In this document: piece by piece, positions 1 to 8,716 of the stretch
Numbering within the stretch: the first letter of the stretch is position 1
How the letters are laid out: each line of letters starts with the position of its first letter
Source of the DNA: Pseudomonas berkeleyensis
GTDB taxonomy: Bacteria > Pseudomonadota > Gammaproteobacteria > Pseudomonadales > Pseudomonadaceae
DNA length: 64,000 nucleotides
Assembly: GCF_014109765.1 (NCBI RefSeq)
Contig: NZ_CP059139.1
Span: forward strand, 4,158,001 to 4,222,000
Direction of reading: 5' to 3'
The notes under the pieces: model-generated
What the model was told of the DNA's origin: nothing
Database searches by the model: none
Seen by the model: the letters and a program-made list of their open reading frames with translations, nothing else
Program-made: the position numbers and the translations under genes

Positions 1-1187
1 TCACCGCCCCCGCCACCACCACCGCACGCGACGGCCTGGGCCCGCTGTTCAACACCAATGCCTGCCAGAACTGCCACCTCAAGGATGGTCGCGGCCACCC
101 ACCAGGCCCGGACGCCGTCAGCGCCGCCTCGATGCTGGTACGCCTGTCGATACCCGCCAAAGCGGAGCATGCCGAGTTGCTGGTACGCCAGGGCGTGGTC
201 GCCGAACCGACCTACGGCGCCCAGTTGCAGGACATGGCCAACCCAGGCGTGGCCCCCGAAGGCAAAGTGCGCGTGACCTACAGCAGCGTGCCGGTGCGCT
301 TCGCCGACGGCACCGTGGTGGAGCTGCGCAAGCCGCAGCTGGTCATCAGCCAGCTCGGTTACGGCGACATGCACCCGGATACCCTGTTCTCGGTGCGCAT
401 CGCCCCACCGATGATCGGCCTCGGCCTGCTCGAAGCCATCGCCGAAGAGGACATCCTGGCCGGCGCCGATCCGGATGACGCCAATGGCGACGGCATCTCC
501 GGTCGCCCCAATAGGGTCTGGGATCGCGCCCAGCAGCGCAGCGTGCTCGGCCGCTTCGGCTGGAAAGCCGGACAACCCAACCTCAACCAGCAGAACGCCG
601 ACGCCTTCGCCAACGACATGGGCCTGACCAGCTCGCTGATTCCCCATGACAACTGCACCGCCGCGCAGACCGACTGCCTGGCCGCGCCCAACGGCGGCGA
701 ACCGGAAGTGAGCGACAATATCCTCGCCAGCGTGCTGTTCTACAGTCGTAACCTCGGCGTGCCGGCACGGCGTAACGTCGACGCCCCAGAGGTGCTCAAG
801 GGCAAGAGTCTGTTTCACCAGGCTGGCTGCCAGCAGTGTCATACACCAAGCTTCACCACCTCGGCTGACGCGGCAGAGCCGGAACTGGCCAACCAGTTGA
901 TCCGACCTTATACAGACCTGCTACTGCATGACATGGGCGAAGGGCTGGCCGATGGCCGCGAGGAGTTTCTCGCCAGCGGCCGTGAATGGCGCACGGCGCC
1001 GCTGTGGGGCATTGGCCTGACGGAAAAGGTCAACGGCCATACTCAGTTCCTCCATGACGGTCGCGCGCGCAACCTGCTGGAGGCGATTCTCTGGCACGGC
1101 GGCGAAGCCGAAGCGGCCAAGCAGCGCGTACTGCGTTTCGATGGCGATGAGCGAGCAGCGCTGCTCGCCTTCCTAAATTCTCTGTAA
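1..1187 (+). CDS. Di-heme oxidoreductase-like protein (DUF1111), 5' end outside window
   Basis: Partial gene; the open frame runs in from the left edge (first full codon at base 3), so the signal peptide and true start are missing. Two c-type heme attachment motifs are visible, CQNCH at 63-77 and CQQCH at 828-842, the arrangement of the DUF1111 'di-heme oxidoreductase' family related to bacterial cytochrome c peroxidases. Family members are periplasmic electron-transfer proteins; the substrate is not established. It is followed after 10 bases by an imelysin lipoprotein and then a DUF1513 protein, a conserved Pseudomonas set linked with iron or metal handling (family knowledge). The ATG at 132 is internal, not the start, because the first heme motif lies upstream in the same frame. 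Confidence 0.88.
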   Translation, partial: TAPATTTARDGLGPLFNTNACQNCHLKDGRGHPPGPDAVSAASMLVRLSIPAKAEHAELLVRQGVVAEPTYGAQLQDMANPGVAPEGKVRVTYSSVPVRFADGTVVELRKPQLVISQLGYGDMHPDTLFSVRIAPPMIGLGLLEAIAEEDILAGADPDDANGDGISGRPNRVWDRAQQRSVLGRFGWKAGQPNLNQQNADAFANDMGLTSSLIPHDNCTAAQTDCLAAPNGGEPEVSDNILASVLFYSRNLGVPARRNVDAPEVLKGKSLFHQAGCQQCHTPSFTTSADAAEPELANQLIRPYTDLLLHDMGEGLADGREEFLASGREWRTAPLWGIGLTEKVNGHTQFLHDGRARNLLEAILWHGGEAEAAKQRVLRFDGDERAALLAFLNSL

Positions 1188-1197
1188 GGAGCCTGCG

Positions 1198-2259
1198 ATG
1201 TTGCACAAAACCCTGATCGCTTCACTACTCGGCCTGGCCCTGGTCGGCTGTGGTCAGCAGGATCCCAAGGCCAAGGTCAGCGCCGCGTTGACCGAAGGCG
1301 TGATCCTTCCGGCTTACAACAGCTGGCAGGAGGCCGACCGCCAACTGGCCAGCAGCGCCGCCGCGTTCTGCGCCGGCAGCGCCGATCTGCCCGCCGCGCG
1401 CCAGGCCTTCCTTGGTGCCCAGAGTGCCTGGGCCGGTTTGCAGCCAGTGCTGCTCGGCCCGCTCGCCGAAGGCAACCGCGCCTGGCAGATCCAGTTCTGG
1501 CCGGACAAGAAGAACCTGGTGCAGCGCCAGGTCGAAGCCTTGCTCAACAGCAAGCCGCAGCTGAGTGCTGACGACCTGGCCAGCGCCAGCGTGGTGGTGC
1601 AAGGCCTGACCGCTTACGAATACCTGCTGTTCGACCCGAACCTGGATCTCAACCAGGCCGAGCAGAAGGCCCGCTACTGCCCGCTGCTGGAATCCATCGG
1701 CAAACACCAGCAGGCGCTCGCCGCCGATATCCTCGCTCAGTGGCAGGCCAAGGAAGGCACCGCGGCGCAGCTCAAAGCCTTCCCCAACGAGCGCTACGCC
1801 GACTCCAACGAAGCCATCGCCGAGCTGCTGCGCGTGCAGGTCAGCGCCCTGGATGGTCTGAAGAAGAAGCTCGGCGCGCCCATGGGCCGCCAGAGCAAGG
1901 GCATTCCCCAGCCTTACCAGGCCGAAGCCTGGCGCAGCGCGGCCAGCCTGGCCAACCTCGGCGCGGCGCTGGCCAATGCCGAACTGCTCTGGCATGGCAC
2001 CAACCGTGACGGCATCCAGTCACTGCTGGACAAGGATCAGGCCGAGCTGGGTCAACGCATCGACGCGGCCTACCAGGACACCCGCCAGCGCCTGGCCGCA
2101 CTGGATCGCCCGCTGGGCGAACTGCTCGCCGACGAAGCCGGCCGCACCAGCCTGAACGAGCTCTACGACAGCCTCAACCGCCTGCATCGCTTGCAGGAAA
2201 GCGAGCTGGCCAAGGCGCTCGGCGTGCAGATCGGCTTCAACGCCCACGACGGAGATTGA
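1198..2259 (+). CDS. Imelysin (M75-like) family lipoprotein
   Basis: 353 residues. The N-terminus is a lipoprotein signal with lipobox LVGC at residues 15-18, so the protein should be lipid-anchored and face the periplasm. The rest is helical and matches the imelysin/EfeO-like M75 fold; this shorter member has no clear GxHxxE motif like the one in the larger paralogue at 34313, so protease activity is doubtful. A good ribosome site (AAGGAG) lies 6-7 bases before the ATG. It sits between the di-heme protein and the DUF1513 gene and probably works with them in periplasmic iron uptake or sensing (inference from the conserved set). Confidence 0.85.
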   Translation: MLHKTLIASLLGLALVGCGQQDPKAKVSAALTEGVILPAYNSWQEADRQLASSAAAFCAGSADLPAARQAFLGAQSAWAGLQPVLLGPLAEGNRAWQIQFWPDKKNLVQRQVEALLNSKPQLSADDLASASVVVQGLTAYEYLLFDPNLDLNQAEQKARYCPLLESIGKHQQALAADILAQWQAKEGTAAQLKAFPNERYADSNEAIAELLRVQVSALDGLKKKLGAPMGRQSKGIPQPYQAEAWRSAASLANLGAALANAELLWHGTNRDGIQSLLDKDQAELGQRIDAAYQDTRQRLAALDRPLGELLADEAGRTSLNELYDSLNRLHRLQESELAKALGVQIGFNAHDGD

Positions 2260-2261
2260 GC

Positions 2262-3371
2262 ATGCAGCGCAGAGCCTTTCTCGGTCTCGGTCTCGGCGCC
2301 GTGGCCGCGAGCCTGGCAGCCGCCGGCGCCTTCGGTGGCTGGACGCTATTCGGCCCTTCCGGCCAGCCACTGCTGCTGTCGGCCCGCGACGACGCCGACG
2401 GCCGCCACTACGCCGTGGGCTATCGCCTGGATGGCGAGCGCGCCTTCGCCACCCCGGTGAACGAACGCTGCCACGACGTGGTACCGCATCTCAGCCTGCC
2501 GCTGGCGTTGTTCGTCGGCCGCCGCCCGAGCACCGAAAGCTACCTGATCGATACCCGCGACGGTCGCCTGCTACAGACCCTCACCTCAGCGGACGGACGC
2601 CACTTCAATGGCCACGCCGTGTTCCACAAGGACGGTGATTGGCTGTACGCCACCGAGAACGACACCACCGAGCCGGGCCGTGGCGTACTGGGTGTCTATC
2701 GCCTGCAAGGCGAACAGCTGCTGCGCGACAGCGAGCACGGCACCCACGGTGTCGGCCCGCACCAACTGCTGTGGATGCCTGACGGCGAAACCCTGGTGGT
2801 GGCAAACGGCGGCATCCGCACCGAAGCGGAAAGCCGCGTGGAGATGAACCTCGACGCCATGGACGCCAGCCTGGTGCTGATGCGCCGCGACGGCAGCCTG
2901 GTCAGCCAGGAGCGCCTAGCCGACCCGCAGAACAGCATCCGCCACCTGGCCGTCGCTCGCGATGGCACTGTGGTCAGCGGCCAGCAATACATGGGCGACC
3001 TGCATGACAGAGTGCCGCTGCTGGCGATCAAGCGCCCTGGCCAGCCGTTCCAGCCCTTCGCCCTGGGCGAGGCGCAGCGCGCGATGATGAATCAGTACAC
3101 GGCCAGCGTCGCCATTCACGACGAGCTGCGCCTGCTGGCAATGACCGCCCCGCGCGGCAATCGCTTCTTCATCTGGGATCTGGACAGCGCCGAGGTTCGC
3201 CTGGACGTGGCCCTTCCTGACTGTGCCGGCGTCGGTGCGGTAGCCGATGGCTTCGTCGTCAGCTCCGGCCAGGGCCGTTGCCGCCTGTACGACTGCCGCA
3301 GCGAGCGCATCGCCGCCAAGGCGCTGGAGCTACCCGCCGGACTGTGGGACAACCACCTGCGCCTGGCCTGA
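2262..3371 (+). CDS. DUF1513 domain protein, Tat-exported
   Basis: About 369 residues. The N-terminus MQRRAFLGLGLG carries a twin-arginine export signal (RRAFLG) followed by an alanine-rich hydrophobic stretch, so the folded protein should go to the periplasm. The body looks like a beta-propeller and fits DUF1513, whose function is unknown. I start it at ATG 2262, with GGAG at 2251-2254 in front; an in-frame TTG at 2256 overlaps the previous stop but is less likely. It is the last gene of the run di-heme protein, imelysin, DUF1513. After it the strand is the same but the next gene begins 437 bases later under its own promoter. Confidence 0.82.
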   Translation: MQRRAFLGLGLGAVAASLAAAGAFGGWTLFGPSGQPLLLSARDDADGRHYAVGYRLDGERAFATPVNERCHDVVPHLSLPLALFVGRRPSTESYLIDTRDGRLLQTLTSADGRHFNGHAVFHKDGDWLYATENDTTEPGRGVLGVYRLQGEQLLRDSEHGTHGVGPHQLLWMPDGETLVVANGGIRTEAESRVEMNLDAMDASLVLMRRDGSLVSQERLADPQNSIRHLAVARDGTVVSGQQYMGDLHDRVPLLAIKRPGQPFQPFALGEAQRAMMNQYTASVAIHDELRLLAMTAPRGNRFFIWDLDSAEVRLDVALPDCAGVGAVADGFVVSSGQGRCRLYDCRSERIAAKALELPAGLWDNHLRLA

Positions 3372-3494
3372 ACCGACAATCAAGCAGGGTTCGTCATGCG
3401 CACCCTGCAAGCACCGCAGTATTCCCGGTGCGCCCCGCACACCCTACCCTGCCCCGAACGGGCATTATCTCGGCCGCCATTCACATCGAGATAC

Positions 3495-3507
3495 GTTGTC
3501 ATACAAC
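3495..3507. promoter_or_regulatory. Palindromic operator candidate for FadR-type GntR regulator
   Basis: gttgt-cat-acaac is a perfect palindrome of 5-base arms round 3 bases, the TTGTNNNACAA-like pattern bound by FadR-subfamily GntR proteins. The half gttgtcatac recurs inverted at 3763-3772. The likely binder is the regulator encoded at 9713-10468. Confidence 0.5.
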
Positions 3508-3712
3508 TTTAGTCAAAAAGCCGAACGCGCCGTTTTGCTCAAGCGCCGCTCGCAAAGCTCGCCGAGCCTCCGCCAAACACATGAAACCCGGCCAAGACAA
3601 GCGTCATAGAGCCGCTCAACGCCAGCATTTACATAAATAGCGAATACCCTATCGCTGCGCCACTGGCTATCGAAGCCCAGGCGAAAACTCGCAATTTTCC
3701 TTTTCCACTGCG

Positions 3713-3741
3713 TTGACATTGCCTGGTTGGCTGCTGATAAT
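3713..3741 (+). promoter_or_regulatory. Sigma-70 promoter of the uronate operon
   Basis: TTGACA at 3713-3718 and GATAAT at 3736-3741 with a 17-base spacer, an almost ideal promoter. Transcription would start near 3748, about 60 bases ahead of the udh ATG, right at the operator-like site 3751-3772. Confidence 0.65.
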
Positions 3742-3750
3742 CGATCCAAG

Positions 3751-3772
3751 TCATACGACAACGTATGACAAC
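3751..3772. promoter_or_regulatory. Operator candidate overlapping the udh transcription start
   Basis: tcatacg-acaa-cgtatga (3751-3768) is a 7-base perfect inverted repeat, and gtatgacaac (3763-3772) is the inverse of the half-site seen at 3498 region. Its place directly behind the -10 box suits repression by the GntR protein encoded downstream. Confidence 0.5.
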
Positions 3773-3808
3773 CCAATAACAACAAGCGACAAGAGTCCAG
3801 GCCCTGCA

Positions 3809-4633
3809 ATGACCTCTACTTCCAGCGACTTCCGCCCGTTCAATCGTCTGTTGCTCACCGGTGCTGCCGGCGGCCTGGGCAAGGTACTGCGCGAACGCCT
3901 CCGCCCTTACGCCAATATCCTGCGCCTTTCCGACATCGCCAACATGGCTCCAGCCGAAGGCCCGCACGAAGAAATCGTGCCCTGCGATCTGGCTGACAAA
4001 CAGGCCGTGCATCAGTTGGTCGAAGGCGTCGACGCCATCATCCACTTCGGCGGCGTATCGGTAGAACGTCCCTTCGAAGAAATCGTCGGCCCCAACATCT
4101 GCGGCGTATTCCACATCTATGAAGCGGCCCGCCGCCACGGCGTCAAACGCGTGGTGTTCGCCAGCTCCAACCATGTCATCGGCTTCTACAAGCAGAACGA
4201 AGGCATCGACGCCCACGCCCTGCGCCGCCCCGACAGCTACTACGGTCTGTCCAAGTCCTACGGCGAAGACATGGCCAGCTTCTACTTCGATCGCTACGGC
4301 ATCGAGACCGTCAGCATCCGCATCGGCTCCTCGTTCCCGGAGCCTGCCAACCGCCGGATGATGAGCACCTGGCTGAGCTTCGACGACCTCACGCACCTGA
4401 TCGAGCGCTGCCTGTACGCCGACAACGTCGGCCACACCGTGGTCTATGGCATGTCCAACAACCGTGACGTCTGGTGGGACAACAGCCATGCCGCTCACCT
4501 GGGCTTCAAGCCCAAGGACAGCTCGGAAATCTTCCGCGCCAAGATCGAGGCACAGCCGCAGCCTGCCGAAGACGACCCGAATCGCATCTACCAAGGTGGT
4601 GCGTTCGTTGCCTCCGGCCCCTTCGGCGACTGA
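3809..4633 (+). CDS. udh: Uronate dehydrogenase
   Basis: 274 residues. It oxidises D-glucuronate and D-galacturonate with NAD+ to the aldarolactones, the first step of the oxidative uronate route. The sequence is very close to the P. syringae enzyme as I remember it. Visible features are the Rossmann motif TGAAGGLG (residues 17-24) and the short-chain dehydrogenase pair Y145xxxK149 in the segment SYYGLSK. I choose ATG 3809 because it gives the family's usual N-terminus shortly before the dinucleotide fold; the in-frame TTG at 3713 is part of the promoter. It heads the operon udh, lactonase, TRAP transporter. Expression is probably induced by uronate or aldarate through the GntR regulator. Confidence 0.93.
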   Translation: MTSTSSDFRPFNRLLLTGAAGGLGKVLRERLRPYANILRLSDIANMAPAEGPHEEIVPCDLADKQAVHQLVEGVDAIIHFGGVSVERPFEEIVGPNICGVFHIYEAARRHGVKRVVFASSNHVIGFYKQNEGIDAHALRRPDSYYGLSKSYGEDMASFYFDRYGIETVSIRIGSSFPEPANRRMMSTWLSFDDLTHLIERCLYADNVGHTVVYGMSNNRDVWWDNSHAAHLGFKPKDSSEIFRAKIEAQPQPAEDDPNRIYQGGAFVASGPFGD

Positions 4634-4686
4634 TTCACCCGTTACACCCAGCGACGCTACAAGAATAACCAGAGCGACGAACTGCC

Positions 4687-5562
4687 ATGTCAGCCGAACT
4701 GATCTTCGATACCCGCAACGCCACCGGCGAAAGCCCGGTATGGAACGCCCAGGAACAGGCTTTGTACTGGGCCGACATCCCGGCCGGTCGCCTCTATCGC
4801 TGGAACGCCGCCGATGCCAGCATACGCAGCTGGCAGGCAGACGAGATGCTCGCCTGCATCGCCATGCACCCGGCAGGTGGCTGGATCGCCGGCATGCAGA
4901 GCGGCATCTTCCACCTGCGCCCACAGGACGACGGCAGCGTACTGTCCGAGCGTCTGGCGCAGGTTGATCATGCCCGCCCGGAGATGCGCTTCAACGACGG
5001 TCGCTGCGACCGCCAGGGGCGCTTCTGGGCCGGCACCATGCTGCTGGACATGGCCGCAGGCGCCCGCGTCGGCGCGCTGTATCGCTACGACGGTCAGCTG
5101 CAACAGGTGCTCGATGACTTCATCGTGCCCAACGGCCTGGCCTTCAGCCCCGATGGCCGCACCATGTACCTCTCCGACTCGCACCCGACCGTGCAGAGCG
5201 TCTGGGCCTTCGACTACGACACCGATAGCGGCACGCCGCACAACCGTCGTCTGTTCATCGACATGAAGCAGCATCCGGGTCGCCCCGACGGCGCCGCGAT
5301 GGATGTCGACGGCTGCTACTGGATCTGCGGCAACGACGAAGGCCTGATCCATCGCTTCACCCCGGATGGCCGCCTCGACCGTTCGCTGGCGGTTCCCGTG
5401 AAGAAACCCGCCATGTGCGCTTTCGGCGGAGCCAACCTCGACACCCTGTTCGTCACTTCGATCCGCCCTGGCGGCGACCTCTCCGACCAGCCTCTGGCGG
5501 GCGGCGTATTCGCCCTGCAAGCCGGCGTACGCGGTATCGAGGAGCCGACCTTCCAACCCTGA
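4687..5562 (+). CDS. SMP-30/gluconolactonase family lactonase
   Basis: 291 residues, a six-bladed beta-propeller of the SMP-30/LRE family. Metal-site residues typical of the family are visible: the Glu in GESPVW near the start (residues 15-20), the Asn in PNGLAFSPDG (about 142-151) and the Asp in the RPDGAAMD segment. In this setting, directly after udh and before a TRAP transporter, it most likely opens the galactaro- or glucarolactone made by Udh, as the UxuL-type lactonases do; a gluconolactonase role is possible but less fitting. No strong ribosome site is seen before ATG 4687. Cytoplasmic, no signal peptide. Confidence 0.85.
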   Translation: MSAELIFDTRNATGESPVWNAQEQALYWADIPAGRLYRWNAADASIRSWQADEMLACIAMHPAGGWIAGMQSGIFHLRPQDDGSVLSERLAQVDHARPEMRFNDGRCDRQGRFWAGTMLLDMAAGARVGALYRYDGQLQQVLDDFIVPNGLAFSPDGRTMYLSDSHPTVQSVWAFDYDTDSGTPHNRRLFIDMKQHPGRPDGAAMDVDGCYWICGNDEGLIHRFTPDGRLDRSLAVPVKKPAMCAFGGANLDTLFVTSIRPGGDLSDQPLAGGVFALQAGVRGIEEPTFQP

Positions 5563-5639
5563 TCCGATTCACCCCGGGCCGCTTGCGGCACCGGACTCGC
5601 ACTGCTGTACACCAACAACAACAAGACGGAGCTTTCCGC

Positions 5640-6614
5640 ATGAACCTCAAACGCAAGTTGCTTCTCGCCACACTTCCGCTAGCTCTCGGTCTGTCTTCCT
5701 TCGTTCAGGCCGAGACGACCCTGAAGATTGCCGAAATCCACCCTGCCGGCTACCCGACCGTAGTCGCCATGGAAAACCTCGGCAAGAAACTGGAAGCTGC
5801 CACCAACGGTGAAATCAAGTCCCGCATGTTCGCAGGCGGCGTACTGGGCTCCGAGAAGGAAGTCATCGAGCAAACCCAGATCGGCGCTGTGCAACTGACC
5901 CGCGTCAGCCTCGGTTCGGTCGGTTCGGTGGTTCCAGCCACCAACGTGTTCAACATGCCGTTCGTGTTCCGCGACATCGACCACATGCGCAAGGTGATCG
6001 ACGGTGACATCGGCCAGGACATCCTCGACGCCATCACCAATTCCGACTTCAACATGGTCGGTCTGGCATGGATGGAAGCCGGCAGCCGCAGCCTCTACAC
6101 CAAGAAGCCGGTACGCAAGATCGAAGACCTCAAGGGCATGAAGATCCGTGTGATCGGCAACCCGCTGTTCATCGACACTCTCAACGCCATGGGTGGCAAC
6201 GGCATCGCCATGGACACCGGTGAGATCTTCAGCGCCCTGCAGAGCGGCGTGATCGACGGCGCCGAGAACAACTCGCCGACCCTGCTCGAGCACAACCACT
6301 TCCGCGCGGCCAAGTACTACACCCAGACGCATCACCTGATCCTGCCCGAGCCGCTGCTGATGTCCAAGACCACTTGGAACAAGCTGACGCCGGAACAACA
6401 GGAGCTGGTCAAGAAACTGGCCAAGGAAGCCCAGCTGGAAGAGCGTGATCTGTGGGTCGCCAAGGAAACCGCTTCCAACGAGAAGCTCAAGGCCGAAGGC
6501 GTCGAGTTCATCGAAGTCGACACCAAGCCCTTCTACGACGCCACCGCCCCGGTTCGTGAGAAGTACGGCGCCCAGTTCGCCGACCTGATCAAGCGCATCG
6601 AAGCAGTCCAGTAA
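5640..6614 (+). CDS. TRAP transporter solute-binding protein (DctP family)
   Basis: 324 residues. The start at ATG 5640 (GGAG about 9 bases upstream) gives a clean Sec signal peptide, MNLKRKLLLATLPLALG to the cut near FVQA/E. The mature part is a DctP-type periplasmic receptor for a carboxylate ligand. With uronate dehydrogenase and an aldarolactonase upstream and the two membrane subunits downstream, the ligand is most likely a hexuronate (inference). The motif DLKGMKIRVIGNP holds the conserved ligand-binding arginine of the family. Confidence 0.92.
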   Translation: MNLKRKLLLATLPLALGLSSFVQAETTLKIAEIHPAGYPTVVAMENLGKKLEAATNGEIKSRMFAGGVLGSEKEVIEQTQIGAVQLTRVSLGSVGSVVPATNVFNMPFVFRDIDHMRKVIDGDIGQDILDAITNSDFNMVGLAWMEAGSRSLYTKKPVRKIEDLKGMKIRVIGNPLFIDTLNAMGGNGIAMDTGEIFSALQSGVIDGAENNSPTLLEHNHFRAAKYYTQTHHLILPEPLLMSKTTWNKLTPEQQELVKKLAKEAQLEERDLWVAKETASNEKLKAEGVEFIEVDTKPFYDATAPVREKYGAQFADLIKRIEAVQ

Positions 6615-6673
6615 TCCACGCGCAAGCGCGCGGCGCCGGCACCCTGCCTGCGCCGCGCAACCGGTGAAGTCTC

Positions 6674-7201
6674 ATGAAAAACCTGGTTCTAGGCGTCAAC
6701 GACGCCATCTACCGTGCCTGCATCGCAACCGCCAGCCTGGCGATCGTGATCATGGCCACGATCATCCCCTGGGGCGTCTTCAGCCGTTACGTGCTGGGTC
6801 AAGGACTGGGCTGGCCCGAGCCTATTTCAGTGCTATTGATGGTGCTGTTCACCTTCGTCGGAGCCGCTGCCGGCTACCGTGCAGGTGCCCACATGGCCGT
6901 GACCTCACTGACCGATCGCCTGCCACGAACCCTGGCACCGCTGATCACGCTGTTCGTACGCCTGGTCATGGGCGGCATCGCGCTGTTCATGCTGATCTGG
7001 GGCTACAAGCTGTGTGCAGCGACCTGGAACCAATACCTCAGCACCCTCCCCTCGGTACGTGTCGGCATCAGCTACATGCCAATCCCGGTGGGCGGTTTCA
7101 TCACCCTCCTGTTCGTCATCGAACAACTGCTCTACGGCGATCAACACAAGCGCCGTGCCGTCGACTTCGAACACTCTGAAGATTCCAAGGAGGCCGCGTA
7201 A
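6674..7201 (+). CDS. TRAP transporter small permease (DctQ family)
   Basis: 175 residues with four predicted membrane helices. DctQ proteins partner the large permease and are needed for transport driven by a sodium gradient. GGTGAAG lies just before the ATG. Its stop codon TAA (7199-7201) directly abuts the ATG of the DctM gene, pointing to coupled translation and equal production of the two membrane subunits. Confidence 0.9.
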   Translation: MKNLVLGVNDAIYRACIATASLAIVIMATIIPWGVFSRYVLGQGLGWPEPISVLLMVLFTFVGAAAGYRAGAHMAVTSLTDRLPRTLAPLITLFVRLVMGGIALFMLIWGYKLCAATWNQYLSTLPSVRVGISYMPIPVGGFITLLFVIEQLLYGDQHKRRAVDFEHSEDSKEAA

Positions 7202-8482
7202 ATGGATGCCGCCATTCTCGTGGGCAGTTTCATCGTCCTGATCCTGCTACGCGTCCCCGTTGCTTACTCCCTCGGTGTCTCCGCCCTGATCGGGGCCTGG
7301 TGGATCGAGATCCCGCTGCACGCCGTGATGATCCAGATCGCCGGTGGTGTGAACAAGTTCTCCCTGCTGGCCATTCCGTTCTTCGTGCTGGCCGGCGCGA
7401 TCATGGCCGAGGGCGGCATGGCTCGCCGCCTGGTGGCTTTCGCCGGGGTGCTGGTCGGTTTCGTCCGCGGCGGTCTGTCGCTGGTGAACATCACCGCGTC
7501 GACCTTCTTCGGTGCCATCTCCGGCTCGTCCCTGGCCGACACCGCCTCGGTGGGGTCGGTGCTGATCCCGGAAATGGAGAAGAAAGGCTACCCGCGTGAA
7601 TTCGCCACCGCCGTGACCGTTTCCGGTTCGGTACAGGCGCTGCTCACCCCGCCCAGCCACAACTCGGTGATCTACTCGCTGGCCGCTGGCGGTACCGTGT
7701 CCATCGCCGCGCTGTTCATGGCCGGTATCGGCCCTGGTCTGCTGATGAGCGCCACCATGGCCGCGCTGTGCCTGTGGTTCGCCAAGAAGCGCAACTACCC
7801 GAAAGGCGAAGTGATCCCGCTGCGCCAGGCCATCAAGATCTGCGTCGAAGCCCTGTGGGGCCTGATGACCATGGTCATCATCCTTGGCGGCATTCTCTCC
7901 GGCGTATTCACCGCCACCGAGTCGGCTGCCGTCGCGGTGATCTGGGCCTTCTTCGTGACCATGTTCATCTACCGCGACTACAAGTGGACTGAACTGCCGA
8001 AGATGCTGCACCGCACCGTGCGCACGCTGTCGATCGTGATGATCCTCATCGCCTTCGCTGCCGCGTTCGGCTACATCATGACCCTGATGCAGATCCCATC
8101 GAAGATCACCACCGCGTTCCTGACCTTCTCGGACAACCGCTACGTGATCCTGATGTGCGTCAACTTCATGCTGCTGGCCCTGGGCACGCTGATGGACATG
8201 GCTCCGCTGATCCTGATCCTGACTCCGATCCTGCTGCCGGTGGTCACCTCTTTCGGTGTAGACCCGGTACACTTCGGCATGATCATGCTGGTCAACCTGG
8301 GTATCGGCCTGATCACTCCGCCAGTGGGTGCAGTGCTCTTCGTCGGCGCCGCAATCGGCAAGGTCACCATCGAGAACACCGTGAAGGCACTGCTGCCGTT
8401 CTACGCCGCGCTGTTCATGGTGCTGATGGCCGTGACCTACATTCCAGCCATCTCGCTGTGGCTGCCGAGCGTCGTGCTCTGA
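7202..8482 (+). CDS. TRAP transporter large permease (DctM family)
   Basis: 426 residues, about 11-12 membrane helices, full family length. The conserved loop with FGAISGSSLADTASVG and the later helix-breaking stretch ITPPVGAVLF are characteristic of DctM. It forms the transport channel with the binding protein and small permease encoded just upstream. A strong AAGGAGG precedes the ATG. A rho-independent terminator follows at 8507-8533, so this is the last gene of the uronate transcription unit. Confidence 0.93.
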   Translation: MDAAILVGSFIVLILLRVPVAYSLGVSALIGAWWIEIPLHAVMIQIAGGVNKFSLLAIPFFVLAGAIMAEGGMARRLVAFAGVLVGFVRGGLSLVNITASTFFGAISGSSLADTASVGSVLIPEMEKKGYPREFATAVTVSGSVQALLTPPSHNSVIYSLAAGGTVSIAALFMAGIGPGLLMSATMAALCLWFAKKRNYPKGEVIPLRQAIKICVEALWGLMTMVIILGGILSGVFTATESAAVAVIWAFFVTMFIYRDYKWTELPKMLHRTVRTLSIVMILIAFAAAFGYIMTLMQIPSKITTAFLTFSDNRYVILMCVNFMLLALGTLMDMAPLILILTPILLPVVTSFGVDPVHFGMIMLVNLGIGLITPPVGAVLFVGAAIGKVTIENTVKALLPFYAALFMVLMAVTYIPAISLWLPSVVL

Positions 8483-8506
8483 CAGCAAACCCGGGCATTG
8501 AACGAC

Positions 8507-8533
8507 AACGCCGCCCAATCGGGCGGCGTTTTG
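8507..8533 (+). terminator. Terminator of the uronate/TRAP operon
   Basis: aacgccgccc-aatc-gggcggcgtttt: a GC-rich stem of about 8 pairs with a T-run, 24 bases behind the DctM stop. Confidence 0.8.
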
Positions 8534-8552
8534 CTTTAGGGCCGAGAGTCTT

Positions 8553-8678
8553 TTCAAAGTCTCGCGAGCTAGAGCCATGCAAGGCGAAACCAGGCGAAGA
8601 AGCGGAGTTTACGCACTGTAAATGAGCATTCTGAGCCTGGTTTCAACGCAGCATGGCCGACGCGCAGCAGACTTTGAA
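8553..8678. repeat. 126-base imperfect inverted repeat between terminator and DMT gene
   Basis: The ends ttcaaagtct and agactttgaa are inverse, and so are internal blocks (gccatgc...gaaaccaggc against gcctggtttc...gcatggc; gtttac against gtaaa at the centre). The whole can fold into one long interrupted hairpin with a short central loop. No coding frame is convincing. It resembles the non-coding palindromic elements that are scattered in Pseudomonas genomes. Confidence 0.7.
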
Positions 8679-8716
8679 TAGGCTCGAAGAAGGCCATGAC
8701 CAATAGGACTTTCGTC

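Larger units (their letters stand above)
3372..3808. other. Intergenic region before udh with operators and promoter
   Basis: No gene is seen in these 437 bases. They hold a perfect 13-base palindrome at 3495-3507, a near-consensus sigma-70 promoter at 3713-3741 and a second operator-like site at 3751-3772. The long distance to the previous stop and the strong promoter make the uronate genes a separate transcription unit. Confidence 0.7.

Noticed and set aside
7247..8578. 443-codon antisense frame across the DctM gene
   Set aside because: Its His/Gln/Asp-rich sequence is a shadow of membrane-helix codons, and it also runs through the operon terminator.
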